From Exophiala sp. HKRS030 (taxonomy: Eukaryota; Ascomycota; Eurotiomycetes; Chaetothyriales; Herpotrichiellaceae): a stretch of DNA of 64,000 nucleotides. The stretch lies in the NCBI GenBank assembly GCA_023897205.1, contig JAHWDD010000003.1:4777665-4841664 (forward strand), written 5' to 3'. A program made the translations under genes and the position numbers. The stretch's first letter is position 1. Each line of letters opens with the position of its first letter. The notes beneath the pieces are model-generated. The model was given only the letters and a program-made list of their open reading frames with translations, was not told the origin of the DNA and made no database searches. Shown here one piece after another: positions 1 to 11,693 of the stretch.

Positions 1-982
1 CTCACTGCCCCTCAAACCTAGGTGACCAATGATTAATTTAAGGCGTATGTAGCTTTGAAATTGTCCCATCACCGTGGGATCACACCTCTCTACAGCTAGG
101 GTGATGGTTGTGACGTCTCCTCAATAGGCACTGTGCGAGTTATGGAGGGGAACTAGCCTACAAAAATAGGTGCTAACAGGGCTTTTACAGTGTTAACATT
201 TTACCGCGGCCATTGGCGAGGGCATTGGAAAAGCGTGTTGGTGGGGCAAAGATTATAGCCCCTTGCAAATCGAGACTCTGCTACACCCTTGGGTGAAGGG
301 ACCTCGCAGCTTGCACAGCCCACCAAACAATCCTGTTGCCTGGTACGGGGACAAGCACTTGCATAGAGGTACAGCCACTGATAGAAGCCGAAAAGAAGAC
401 AAACAGGGTTGTCGCCTCCACTCACGTGACCCAGCTGTTTTGGAGGGGTCACTTAGCTATAGCTTTTCGGGAATACCTTGGGGACATACTGCCTAGCTAT
501 ACGCACCAAGAGCTATATATCGCCCATAAAATACTACCCTGTAGTCGACGGTCGAGGGTAAATAGTTAATATTATTTACCGCCCTAGTAGCGCGAATACT
601 AGTATATCAGCGGGTTCAGTAGTTGTGTTAGGAATGGGTCGGCTGCTTATTCTACAATGGCACTGTCACATTACACGGTTGACTCATTACGTGGTGTCGA
701 GACTTATGTATAGCTCTTAGCGAGTATAGCTGGCCAGCATAGTCTCGGAGGCATTCCTAGCTTCTTCCGTCCTGGACCGTCATTCTGCAGAATGCGGCAG
801 TGCACAGCCCCTCGCTTCCACCACGACAACGACGAGTGGGGAATGGTTGAAAAGCTGTCGAGTGTCAAATATGTATTCTCCAAGGGACTTCTCTTCACTT
901 GATATGGTCATATCCACATCTTCTGATCAAATTCCCGTGTCTGTGAGATTGACCAAAACAGAGGCCTCACTACCCGCCAAGC
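1..982. other. Upstream non-coding stretch
   Basis: No coding exon is recognisable here. All open frames are under 85 codons, they overlap on both strands, and none resembles a known family. The part just before 983 is presumably the promoter and 5' leader of the GRDP-like gene. A 10-bp palindrome (GCTGGCCAGC) lies near 730. Confidence 0.5.
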
Positions 983-3365
983 ATGCCTCCCTCAGACAAG
1001 GTCTCCCAGAAGGGCATCAGCAGGGAAAACACGGGTTTGATATCGAATGGCTACGAAAATGGCGCACCGCCGTCCTACGAGCAACATCATGTTAGCTCGG
1101 CAGCACCGCCATCCTACGCAGCAACAAAGAATACCACTGGTGCTTTTGACAACGAGTTGGATGCAGCTTTCAGCTCGCTGGCCGTGGCTCCGAACCAGCC
1201 AGATTTTCCCGAAGCAGACCACTGCCTTGCACATCTGAAACTCCTCTCCGCTTTCCACGCTCTAAAAGAGGATGTTGGATACAACGATGGCATATTTGGT
1301 CTCTGGAATGCGAAGTGTGAGATGGCGAAGGACAGAGATGCCTCGCTTGCAAAGATGCGGGACAAGAGATGGGCGCTATACATTGCGAGAGCTGCAGAGC
1401 GATTTCAGGATTGGTGGCTAAAGGTGCTGTGCAATATGGAGCCATCCAGGCGACTCGAGGGCAAAGACTTGACTTCTGGTGCAAGTAACTATACGGATTT
1501 TACAAAGGCGGGACAGGCTAGGCAGTGGACGCCAGCAATTCTACCACCTCTAGGTTAGGAGAAATGGTTGTGTGATCGTTGACGTAAGCTAAACATCACA
1601 GACGTTCTTATGGTTTGGCATTCTTTCATGCTTAATCCTCGATCATACCTGGAAGATTGTGTCCGATTTGGATTGAAAGATCTTTGGGCCACTGGTATGC
1701 CATGGACCGCAGTGAACGCAGCGATCGATACAAGGTTCAACTACTCGGCCCCAGAAGAAGCGAAGATAAACTTCGCTGTCACTGGCCATGAATGGGAAAA
1801 TGAGCAGGATCCCATGACGAAAAAACTTCGCTGTCCTAGGTGTTCCCAGGATTTAGAAGTCCCGTGGACGACTTGTTGCGCGGCAGAGAAAACCACTTCT
1901 CGCGAGTACGTGTCACACTGAAATCTTGATTTATGCTAATCTACCTTAGGCTGGTAGACATGTATGGTTGCGGTTATGGGGATCGGAACTTCGCTCATGT
2001 CTGCCAGGAGTGCGGTGCCGCAGTTAACCATGCGTTTCTCCTCGTGGGCAAGTTCAAGGGTGATGTGGAGAACAACAGCCTGAAAGACTGGCCTCTCGGC
2101 GGCACGGTGCTGTCTTTAGAAACAGGTGGGCCAGTTGATCCTGGTGACGCAGAGGAAAACATCGGATCTATAACCTTTCCTAACCGACTCTTTCGCCTAG
2201 CTCTACGAGCACCAGTCCTCGAGCTTACCAATGCCGATGCACCTAAAATGGACGATGTGAGGCTACTCATCGATAATATTGCCGCCGATAGGGCTGTTAT
2301 CAAGGGTGTCAATGCCAAGACTGTCTTTCAGAGCGGTACTGTGCACCGCACCGAGCGTCTTTCAACACGAAAAATGATGAAGCGCTATTGGGAGAACCCG
2401 TCGATATTTGCACTCGAGCTTGGTGGTGCTGTTGTCAGACAAAGTGTGTTTGTAGACAAGATGTATCGCATCGATTGGATCCACAGCCCAGCTGCACGGG
2501 AGACCATGGATCGATTACTGCTGAAGTATTCGCGCTTCATGAAGATGATCGCTTCTTATCCCTGGTGCACCGCAGTCCCAACTCTAGATGTTGATCTGGC
2601 ATGGCACACACACCAGCTTTCGACCAAGTCTTATTTCGACTTTACAATGTCCAAGGCCAAGAAATTCATCGATCACGACGACAAGATTGACGAGGATGCT
2701 CTTTCTAAGCACTTTCAGTGGACAACCCAGACATATGAGGCGGAGTATGGCGAAGTATACTCCGAATGTACCTGCTGGTATTGCGAAGGTAAGTTCCCTG
2801 ACTGTCTGCTCCATTTATTCTAACCCTTTCTAGCCGTCCGAGCCAACACCAAGTCAGGGAAGCTCTTTGGGATGTCGAAGGCGGAGAAAGCTCTCCAGAA
2901 GTTTCACGATTCTGGAGCAGCCAAGTTCTGTGAACCCGACAAGTCCGCTCACATATCTGCGCACCCGTCTGTTACAATGGTGGAGAATCCTTCCCGCGAG
3001 GAGATAATTCGGCTCGCTCGTAAGCATCATGACAGAGAGCTGGAAGAGGCGTATCAGAAGGCCTGCAAGAGAGCCAAAGCAAAGGGTAGACCTGCCCCAG
3101 AGAGGAACGAATACTATCAAGGCCCTTGGGGTATCCAATGCTTATGTACGGACCGTACATGTCTGTTGGGCTGATGGGAGGAATATATTACGCTGGCGAT
3201 CCTTGCGTCGGAGCAATTGGGGCTGGCGCACCAGGCAATTGCGCTCTAGGAAGTTACGGTGCAGGAACAGGTACTAGTCGAGGAGCAGGTTGTGGATATA
3301 CGGGCGTTGGAGGAGGTGCAGCCTGCGGGGGAGGTGGGGGGGGATGTGGTGGGGGAGGACCATGA
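983..3365 (+). CDS. Glycine-rich domain-containing protein (GRDP/DUF1399 family), apparent frameshift near the 3' end
   Basis: Four exons are inferred: 983-1553, 1602-1905, 1950-2788 and 2834 onward. The introns are 48, 44 and 45 nt, and the frame is kept across all three. The first junction creates LPPLDVLMVWHSFMLNPR, and the third exon carries VPTLDVDLAWHTHQLSTKSY; both His-containing blocks are hallmarks of the GRDP/DUF1399 family. The N-terminus is Pro/Ser-rich and the C-terminus is a Gly/Cys-rich tail (about 3180-3362) typical of the family. The literal frame of the last exon stops at 3174 (684 aa). Reaching the glycine-rich tail needs either one extra G in the run at 3128-3131 (about 748 aa) or a 50-nt intron at 3131-3180 with a poor GAG acceptor (731 aa). 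The function of fungal members is poorly known. Plant homologues have been linked to stress responses and RNA, but that cannot be read from this sequence. Confidence 0.88.
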
Positions 3366-4561
3366 ACATGTCCAGTTATTGGATGGATGTGATACTATTT
3401 GAGCGTTATAGTTTGAGTGATTCAATCTCATTTGAACATTAGTTATTTGACGATTAGGATTTTCTAAAGCAATTTGTCTGTCTGTCTCATGCTACTGTAT
3501 TATTGCCGTCAAACAAGCCCAGAAAGCCAAGACCATTCTGTAAACGGACATCAGATGTGTAGCCTCACTCAGACCCACTCCAGTAGCTCCTAGCGCTTAA
3601 AGTTTACCTCGACGTCTTCTTCTGCTTCTTTGAGTTGGGCGGGACTGCTAACAGTACAGAGGCCAAGTGAAGATCCTGCAATCTGCACGGTAGCCTGTCC
3701 TGGAACTGCCCATAGCGATCTTTCCAAAATATTAAGCCAACAACGGCATCATTCTCTTCGGGCCGGCAATTCCAGCAAATACTTTATACCAATCCTTTCT
3801 GACGATGTCTGCGTTCTCATGAAACCCAATAGGTGATCCTGCCAAGCAATAATGCAAGTGGACTTTTGAATCTTGTTGGACAGAGGATACCCCTCTGTCG
3901 TATGTATAGAAATGGTATCCCTTCGGTTGCGATACAGGCTAACAAGGGAACATTAAATAATTACTTATACCGATGTGTGATTTAGTTACTTCACTAAAGA
4001 TTACGCCTATGCGTATCTTAAACTCTCCTAAGCACCAGGATAAGTGGTTTACCGGTCACTAGATGGACAGCGTTCTCGTGCCTGTTACAGTTATTTTTTT
4101 CTAGTGACGTTGCAGAAACTGTCGCAGAGGGGCTAAGAACTAGGTAGAGTCGAACCCCTTGTCCACCCTATTATATCGATCTCATCGGTCTTCAGAAATA
4201 GCTGTAAGATACGGGCCTGATTGCCCTAAGATCGGGGGTCGTTATCATAACGGGATTAGATCTTTGGCAAGCTTTGTGCTCTTATAAAACAGATTATAGA
4301 CATAGCTTAGGCGTTTCTGTTAGTGCAAGCAGTCAATATGGGTTCGCCACTCTATCCAAATGAGCAGCATTTGAAAATTCCACCAACGGCGCAAGATGAA
4401 ACTAGAAGACATTAACGTAGCTTGCCTCGTTTCTCCGAAAGTGGTCGTCTTTGATCCCGCCATGATTCAATCTTTTTTCCCCGACTCAACCGGCAATTCT
4501 CAATAGACCGATGTCGTTTCAGTGCAAGAGAGCTGGAAATAATGCTCTTCCGCCAGACAAA
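3366..4561. other. Intergenic, 3' flanks and AT-rich DNA
   Basis: This is the convergent interval between the GRDP-like gene (plus) and the Zn2Cys6 regulator (minus). No frame above 68 codons is present and no family is recognised. About 3930-4330 is AT-rich and featureless and may be old decayed repeat DNA, but no terminal repeats were seen. Confidence 0.45.
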
Positions 4562-6823
4562 TCATTCAAGATCTCCGCCAGGAAAGTGGGACATATTAGT
4601 GAGGTCGATCCCGTCTCCTAAGGGCACTTCGGCAGCCCATTCCCAATCTGGGAAGGCATTGAACGCGTCAAAATCAAGCATGGGAGTTTGATGGGCGGAT
4701 AGATTGCGCGTTGAAGGTGGTACTTGTATCCCTGGCTGTAGAGATGGCGCTATGAAAAGCGAGGGTGATGTCCAATGCACAGCCTGGTGTTCCTCTACGG
4801 CGGATGACTCAACTTCATCATCATCTGCTTTGTATGGATTTACTTTCGAATCGCCAAACGTTGCCCTCCAATGCCAGAATGTGTCGAAAATGACACTTGC
4901 AAACTGATCACAATTACCAAATTGAATCATGAGCTTTTCCAATTCATTCAGCACTTACCAGTCGACTTCTCATGCGGAGGCGGTCTCCTATAAGAGCACC
5001 GTCTTTCGTTCGAAATATAGAATCGCTAGCCCAGAGCTGAGTTAGAATGATTGCACACCTCGAATCAATATCATTGTTCTCGGCTGATCGCCTTTTTGAA
5101 AACTTGATTGCTTTGAAATAAGCACTCTCTCCATGATCGAGATCCACAAGAGTTCGAAGTTCGCTACGGGTAATCTTGAGGATGCTGTGAGAGGCTAAAA
5201 CCAACATTCTGTGGAGCCACTGAGTTGAATATAGAGCAAAATCATTGTCAACGTCAAGCTCATGAAGTATGTCGAGCACGCTGCAGCACAAGGTGTAAAG
5301 TTGGACAAGACCAGCATTTCGTGCCGCGTCAGGTACTGCAAAGAAGTGGAATGACTTGATACTTAGGCGGATGCATTTCTGAACAAGGATATCTTCATAG
5401 ATTAGTAGACTACAGGGAGTTTGGGTCAAGTAACGCACCAATGCCATTACTGACTTCAGGAACCAAAGCTCTGACTTGCGCATCAAAAATGTCAATAAGA
5501 GAGTTCAAGGGTGGCCCGCAATTTGGTTTGAGCAGTTTTGTGCTCTGGGTAATTGCATTAAGCGCGTCCGTCTGTACCCTATGAAGCTTATATCGATAGA
5601 GTAACGAAGGTGGCAGAGTATGCTCCAGCAGTGAATCAGACTCAAAATCATTCAAATCGGATACAGTCCAGCAGGGAAAGCCACCAATTAGGTTCGTACT
5701 GCAAGATGTTAGAGCTGGAAGGACGATCTTCATGTAGAGGTCAGCTCACTTTTGGAACGTCATGAGGCATTGAATCCACAGACGAAAACGCAAAAATACT
5801 TCACTATTCGCTGTATCGATATTCTGTCGCGAGTAATCTTGTTCATGCCCAAAAATATGGAGGCCAGTCTGTACAGCAAGTTGCATGGCAACCCCAGCAA
5901 GTGCATGTGACGAATCTTGGAACAATGTGTTTGTTGGAATTGGCCACAAACATAGAATTAAAACCGCTTGAATTGTTGAAACATGATTCGAATAGGAGAA
6001 AAGGGTACTCAACGCAATTTGGAGCACTTGAGACACAACGCGCTGAAATAAAGTGGGATCGTCAGTATATCGCCGTGCCCCTGTCGCAAGGATACACCAG
6101 AATAGCAAAGGGGATTGCTCGTAGTATTGTTTGGGTGGCGCACTGGGATCAAACAGTCCCGGAAGGAAAACCTCATAGTGTGCAAAGAACCTAAGCCGCA
6201 TCAGATAGTGATTTTGAGAGCTGAGGAGAAGAAGCCTACAGCGTAAAGCAATCATTAATCTTGCGTTCACCTATATGGTCAATGTGCAATGTTGTCGGTG
6301 GCATCCGGAACCCATTTGTTCCTGCCAGCACGCGCCGCAGATCAATGGATTGTGCAGACTCATTGCCGGCATGGCTTGTTATATCTGAGATTTGGCCATC
6401 GTGAATTGTCTGGGAGATAGATTGTGGTTGAGATACTAGAGACGCCGTTCTCGGATTTGGAGGAGACGAAGCAGGAGTGCGAACCTCTCGGCGCACGGGC
6501 AGTCTATTATGTCGTAATCGCTCATGAAGGGTGGCATTTTCTCGAGCCAACTCAGCTTTTCTGTCCGCTATGTTAGAGGGAGGCTAAGGTAATCAAGATG
6601 GTAAGACATACGTTTTTCTTTGGTTTCTCTTAATCCCGCGAGATAGTTCACAGATGAGATTCTTCTTCCTGCATCTCGTGCATGGTCTCAGATAGTCTTC
6701 ACGCGCGTCGCACTTGAGCTGATATGAGGATCAGATATTGTTTTGACTGAGACGAGCGCACGATCTTACTTTCTGAACTCGGCATTCGGAACATGACCGC
6801 ACTCTTCCGAGGCCCTCTGACAT
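4562..6823 (-). CDS. Zn2Cys6 (fungal binuclear cluster) transcription factor, 652 aa
   Basis: Seven exons are inferred on the minus strand: 6823-6770, 6718-6612, 6560-6240, 6190-5750, 5698-5439, 5392-4959 and 4903-4562. The introns are 46-55 nt and the frame is kept throughout. Residues 11-41 form a complete zinc cluster, C-x2-C-x6-C-x9-C-x2-C-x6-C. It is split by the first intron right after CSECRVQK. A basic linker and a short leucine/arginine-rich helix (KAELARENATLHERL) follow. The middle region has the fungal regulator signature FFAHYEVFLPGLFDP and SPLLFWCILATGARRY, which only appears when the intron 6239-6191 is removed. The C-terminal tail is acidic and carries aromatic residues, as in an activation domain. 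It probably acts as a DNA-binding nuclear regulator. The symporter gene just upstream on the same strand is a candidate target (inference). The family resembles protease and amino-acid regulators, but the ligand is unknown. Confidence 0.9.
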
Positions 6824-7485
6824 CGCTTCAGTTTCAAGGCTGAATATTTGAAGTATTCCTGGTAGGCAACCCTTTTTGCGAGCACCGGCGATTTGATAGC
6901 AGAATGCGATGAGACTAGCAATCAGTCAATGTGTGGACGGACTTTTCAGTCAATATTACTGAACTTGGAAGTTAGTTATATGTCAGCTGTTTTCCCAACG
7001 ATGAGGATGGCACATGTGTCAGAAAGGAATATTTATGGAAGAAATATTTATGAGTACGAAAAGGCATGGACCAAAATTTGGAGGTCGTCCAAAACGTGGT
7101 GACAGATTCGCTCATGACACGGCCAGGGTAGTTAGGCGATTGTGCTTAGTGTGGTTGACCCCGGACGATAGCAACCGAGTGATCGGATACATCGGCTACA
7201 TCACTCAGTTCCAATATACTCGTCTCAAGTAGGCTACGGCTCTGTAGTAGATCAAGGCATTTACTCCAGACTCCGATCAGCTTCCCCAGCGCAACCGTCG
7301 CCAATTTTCTTGATAGCGGGGCGAGCGATAGAAGAACACACACCCATTCGGCTCTTCCACCAAAAACGCCCCTCGGCAGGATGTACCCATAACTAATGAC
7401 TCTGAGGTCCCGATAATTCTACTTGAACTTCGGAATTGTGTTTGCACAAGCTAGATCATCGAACAGCCGTCACTGCCTATATTTT
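6824..7485. other. Intergenic between regulator and transporter
   Basis: This holds the promoter of the Zn2Cys6 regulator and the 3' flank of the transporter; both genes lie on the minus strand. The reading frames here are short. A direct repeat of AATATTTATG occurs near 7028 and 7044. I see no conserved gene. Confidence 0.5.
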
Positions 7486-9195
7486 CTAGAGTTTGTATCG
7501 AAACTGAGGATGGTAGTCACACAGGTCTTCGAACGTTTTGGCGTTGTCTGGGTCTTGTTCCTCTCGTGATATCCAGTCTTGGGCAATTCGATCTCTCTTT
7601 TCGTTCTCCGTTTTCATCATGACATAACAAATGCCCGCTGAAATGGTCCCTATCACGGTGAGGCCCAGCAGAATGCCATGACCCTTGAAGTAGCGCGGCG
7701 GTTTGTCGTAAATTTGAGTCGAGATGATGCTGTAGCACTGCGTGAAGACCTGTGCCACCGCCCAAGCAGTGCATCTTTTAGTGTATCCGGCGTGGTTACT
7801 CAAAAGCCATGTAGCACAAACCACAACGGCTGGATAACAGCCAGCGGCTATCAAAGAACAGCCGGCCAAGAGAGCAACTTTGTTGGTCGTGGCCAAAACT
7901 ACCACAAAACCTATGACAGAGGTGGCCATACAGATCAGGAATGGAATCGCCCGCTGATCGCTGCGATCAGCCCAAATACACACCACTGGCAATGACACAG
8001 TAGCAAAGGCATAGGGTATAATGCTGTACAGCTGCGTATCCACTATTGCTTGGTTAGCTCCTGCCAATGAATCACTTATCAGCAAGATCTTACGTGGAGA
8101 GAATCCGAATTGACGAATAAAGGTCGGCAAGAACGCTCCAAAGGCAGCAACACCCAGAGAGGCAGAGGCGATCGCCAATGCAAACAGCCACGTTTTCGGA
8201 TCCTTGAGCGCCCACCAGACTTGAAACAACCGTGGTCTTGCATCCGGCGTGTTATTAGCAGCAGCTGCTCGTGTAAGGATTAGAGCATGTTCTTGTGGAC
8301 CCCTGAAGAGAATGCTGCCTCTTTTGGCCACTGTCTCTGGAAGTTTGGGTAGAAAGGAGATGACCAGGATTCCCCAAAAGATGGTAAGTACGCCTTCGAT
8401 CAAGAAAAACCATTCCCAGGAAGCTCTTCCAAGGTGGCCGTCCAGATTGCGCTGGACGCCGTACGCGATGAGCCCACTCGTTGCGCCAGCCACAGGTGTA
8501 GCTATGAAGTAAAAAGCTGAGCACTGTTAGCCAAAGTGAGGAAATCCTATGTCTTGGGGACCATACCAGCGCGAGTTGTTACTTCCTCCCGTCGATACCA
8601 CAGTGTCAGAAAGATGAACCCAGTCTGAACGAAGGCTTCCGAAAAGCCAAGAAGGGTACGAATGACCATAACCCCTGCGTATGATTTGACGGCTGCCATG
8701 GATGCGGCAAGAACACCAAAACTCATGACTGCACTACCATAGACCCAGTTCGGATGCATTATACGTAGACTCAGCGCTGCAGGGAGTTCAAAAATCAGAT
8801 ATCCAACGTCTAGGGGTTCGTTAGCCATTGGTCGACCCAAATTCCCAGTCTACATACAGAACATCATTAAACAGTTGTAGAACTGTTTGCCAGTCAAGCT
8901 AAGGTCGGTCTGAAACCCCATGATTCGAGCATTTCCAAGGGCTCCGCGGTCCTGATCAACATTTAGCAATCACAGTCTTGAGGTAGTACACAGCACATAC
9001 CAGATATGCAAACCAGTAGCAACCAGCTAGCAGCACCACAATTGAGAGGTCTTGCTTCAAAATCAGGCGCTTCTCCTTCTTGCTCTTGTGATGTGGCACC
9101 TTTGCACCATCCACCTCCGTGTGCACAGCTTCAGCCTCGACAGCGAGCTCTTTTTGCAACGAAACGGTATCCATGTCCTTGGAAGGATGATGCAT
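7486..9195 (-). CDS. Major facilitator transporter, anion:cation symporter (allantoate permease/Dal5-like) family, 503 aa
   Basis: Five exons are inferred: 9195-9001, 8951-8858, 8809-8567, 8516-8094 and 8042-7486. The introns are 49, 48, 50 and 51 nt. The last one (8093-8043) is a multiple of three and hides inside an open frame; removing it restores GFSPLDTQLYSIIPYAFA, a typical loop of the family. The N-terminus is hydrophilic, followed by LVVLLAGCYWFAYL-type helix 1, NARIMGFQTDLSLTGKQFYN, and VGYLIFELPAAL, all diagnostic of the ACS/Dal5-type group (TC 2.A.1.14). About twelve hydrophobic segments are expected. It should sit in the plasma membrane and import an organic anion such as allantoate, nicotinate, pantothenate or a dipeptide; the substrate cannot be told. 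It lies 0.66 kb from a Zn2Cys6 regulator and is divergent from a YrdC-domain gene. Confidence 0.92.
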
Positions 9196-9825
9196 CGTGG
9201 CGTAGAATTGAATCGTAACTTTGCGTTCGGACGGTGAGAGGTGTAGACCCTCACGCGAATATATAGTCGATCCATCATCATGGGTCGTATTACTTCTGAA
9301 TGATAGTAAGCATTGGGACTTCTCTACAGCCCCAGGAAATCGGCAATGGGTGAATTCTGGAGATGTGGAATGGATTCATAATGCCGAGTCAAGGCTCGCA
9401 TTGTGGAGGATACTGTGGGGATCTCGGACAAGTCCAAACTCCAGAAATCGGCACTTTAGCCCAAGATCATTGGTTGTGGACGTCTAAACTCCGAGAAACG
9501 GCACCACTCCTCGTATTCAGACACGGAACGAGGTGACTGGGCAAAGTCTTAGGACGACTCGCAACACAACACCAGCCAGATAGTCTCAGCAACCAGAGAG
9601 GCTTCGGAGTTGTCCCAGAGCATGGTGAACTCCGGCGGCCGCACTGTCAGCCCTTCTTGTGATGAGCGCGGCACAATAGAAAAGACTGACCAAGCCCTGT
9701 TTTGCCGTGCCCACTGGAGAAGACATTCGCTAAATTCTGGCTTGTATCTGGTCAAGGAAATTTGGTCAGGGAACCCTGAAACAATAGATCAAGAATCCAT
9801 AGTCACACACCCGAGATTCCTCGAT
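9196..9825. promoter_or_regulatory. Divergent promoter region with three related CGGCA motifs
   Basis: This region lies between the transporter (minus) and the YrdC-domain gene (plus). AAACTCC followed by GAAA.CGGCAC occurs at 9436-9454 and again at 9486-9504, exactly 50 bp apart and matching at 15 of 19 positions. A third, weaker copy (CCCAGGAAATCGGCAA) lies at 9331-9346. CGG triplets are the usual half-sites of Zn2Cys6 regulators. The assignment as operator sites is inference. Confidence 0.4.
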
Positions 9826-10645
9826 ATGGGTGCACCAGACATCAAGGCAGACGCTCGACGGGTGTTCGAGGTGATCAAAGCCGGAGGAATAGCCATCACC
9901 CCTTCCGCCATGGGCTATGCGCTCGCAAGCTCTACTACAGAAGCGCTGGAAAAAATGTTTACCTCAAAAAGACGAGGCACGCACAAACGGCATGCGATGG
10001 GAGGAAACTATGCGCTTCACAAAGAGCTGCATGTTATGCAACCCGAGCATGCAGAGATCGTGCGCTGTTTGACTCAAGACTTCGACCTCCCGCTGGCAGT
10101 CATTGCAAAATATGACGTTGACCATCCAATGTTCAAGGACATCGACCAGTCGACTCTGGAAGCCCTCACCGTTGATGGAACACTAGCCATGTTAATCAAC
10201 GGAGGAGCCTTTCAGGATGAGCTCGTCAACCTCACGATGGAAGCCAAGATCCCCTGCTGGGCAGCTCCGCCAATATCTCAGGCACAGGTATCGTCGTCAC
10301 CTCATTCATTTAAATCATACACTAGCCGCTAACACCGCCATACCAGGGACCAAGTATGTAGCTGAGGACATCAACCAAGAAATCCTCGACATTGCAGACA
10401 TTGTGATCGACTATGGACTTGTCAAATTTGGATTTCACGGAAGAAGCTCGACCATGATCGATTTCAGCGGTGAGAAACCAGAGATTGTACGGATTGGCGT
10501 TTGCTACGATGTGATCAAGGACCATCTAAAGCGCTTCTGGGATATCGAGATCCCACCGGATCCGGGAATGTTGGCGTTGCCGTCGGGACATTTGAAGACA
10601 CTGCCTCCGCTGCAATCGTTGGAGAAATTGGTGGCAGCGCATTGA
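9826..10645 (+). CDS. YrdC/Sua5-like domain protein with apparent one-base frameshift
   Basis: Exon 1 is 9826-10287 and exon 2 is 10347-10645, with a 59-nt intron. ADARRVFEVIKAGGIAIT, ALEKMFTSKRRGTHKRHAMGGN and RSSTMIDFSGEKPEIVRIG match the YrdC fold, whose best-known members make threonylcarbamoyl-AMP for tRNA modification. This divergent fungal branch has no proven activity. The expected GSSANISGTGTKYV motif is present across the splice junction, but in a frame shifted by one relative to the upstream part. The shift falls at the four-C run 10251-10254; five C would restore one 253-aa protein. As read, exon 1 runs on without the motif. The start at 9826 was chosen because homologues begin just before this segment; the frame is open further upstream, with another ATG at 9622. 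Either this is a sequence error or the gene is broken. Confidence 0.75.
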
Positions 10646-10793
10646 GGCCTGGGTTGAGGTTAAAGTGATATCCTATCTGAATTACCACACTACCAGGGTG
10701 CCGACGGTGGTGTCTAAAATATATATATGTTCAGACGGCATGCGAACCCCTTATTCGTGCCCTATTCCTCGAGTTGGGTCAGCGACTTAAGGC

Positions 10794-10827
10794 CAGGGGC
10801 AATCTTGATGGATTAAGATTGCCCCTG
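10794..10827. repeat. Perfect 13-bp inverted repeat, 8-nt loop
   Basis: CAGGGGCAATCTT at 10794-10806 is followed by the loop GATGGATT and the exact reverse complement AAGATTGCCCCTG at 10815-10827. It lies about 150 bp past the YrdC-domain gene stop, so it could fold in that gene's 3' UTR or be the relic of a small element. Confidence 0.85.
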
Positions 10828-11670
10828 TATTTCGGATCTACCTGCTCGTCTTCACTGCTTTCTTAGGCATTCATGATTTCTTGCTAAGCCACACCGTCGC
10901 AAACCACCGGGAGCGCCCGCTAGACGGGCTAACGTGTTGTCCTCTCTGTAATATGATGTGACTTGTAGTCACGGTCGCTCACGTCGCTCTAGACGTGATC
11001 GAGGCTTGCAAAAGTCAAGCTCAGGGTGACATGCATAACGAACTACTCAACGCGACCGGTTGAGGGGCACATGCCCAAAACGCGGGCTGATTTAGATCTA
11101 AACACGGAAACGGGAACCAGACTTTTAAGAGGCCAAGATTCCACCGTCGATATTCTGGATAAGTTGATTGCTCTTGAATTATGAAAGAGAGCGGAAGGAA
11201 AGATAAGAACGTGAAGGATCCTGTAACTATGCTATGCGTCAGAAACCTTCCTCCTTGAGAGTGTTAGTGTCATCTACCGAACGCCGGTATATTTGTATAC
11301 GTTCGAGCTAAACCAAAAGAAAGTATTGGCTCGTGAAATGTAGATAGGTTAGCTGTCAACCTTTACCTTATGGCATGGATCGTCTATCATGAATGGAGGA
11401 GTGAGCGGAAGGCGTGTGATATTGAGCAATTTGATGCTTCAACTACTTAGTTATGCAGGCTATCTGCTCTATGTATACGTATATATTAAGGGGATTGTGC
11501 GGGGCAATATCAGACGCAATGGGCAGAGCGACGTGAGGGTTTTTTAGTTTTATACTGTCCCGGATAGAACGATGTACAGGAAGTCAAGAGTAAAGCCACA
11601 TCGACCAGCTAGTTAGAGCGGTATAAGCAACCTCTCTTCCTGTTGACCTAGGAAATCAGGTCTGTGCTTT

Positions 11671-11693
11671 CAATATATTGAACCAATATATTG
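11671..11693. repeat. Tandem pair of palindromic decamers
   Basis: CAATATATTG occurs at 11671-11680 and again at 11684-11693, separated by AAC. Each copy is its own reverse complement. It lies in the non-coding convergent interval, and its function is unknown. Confidence 0.85.
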
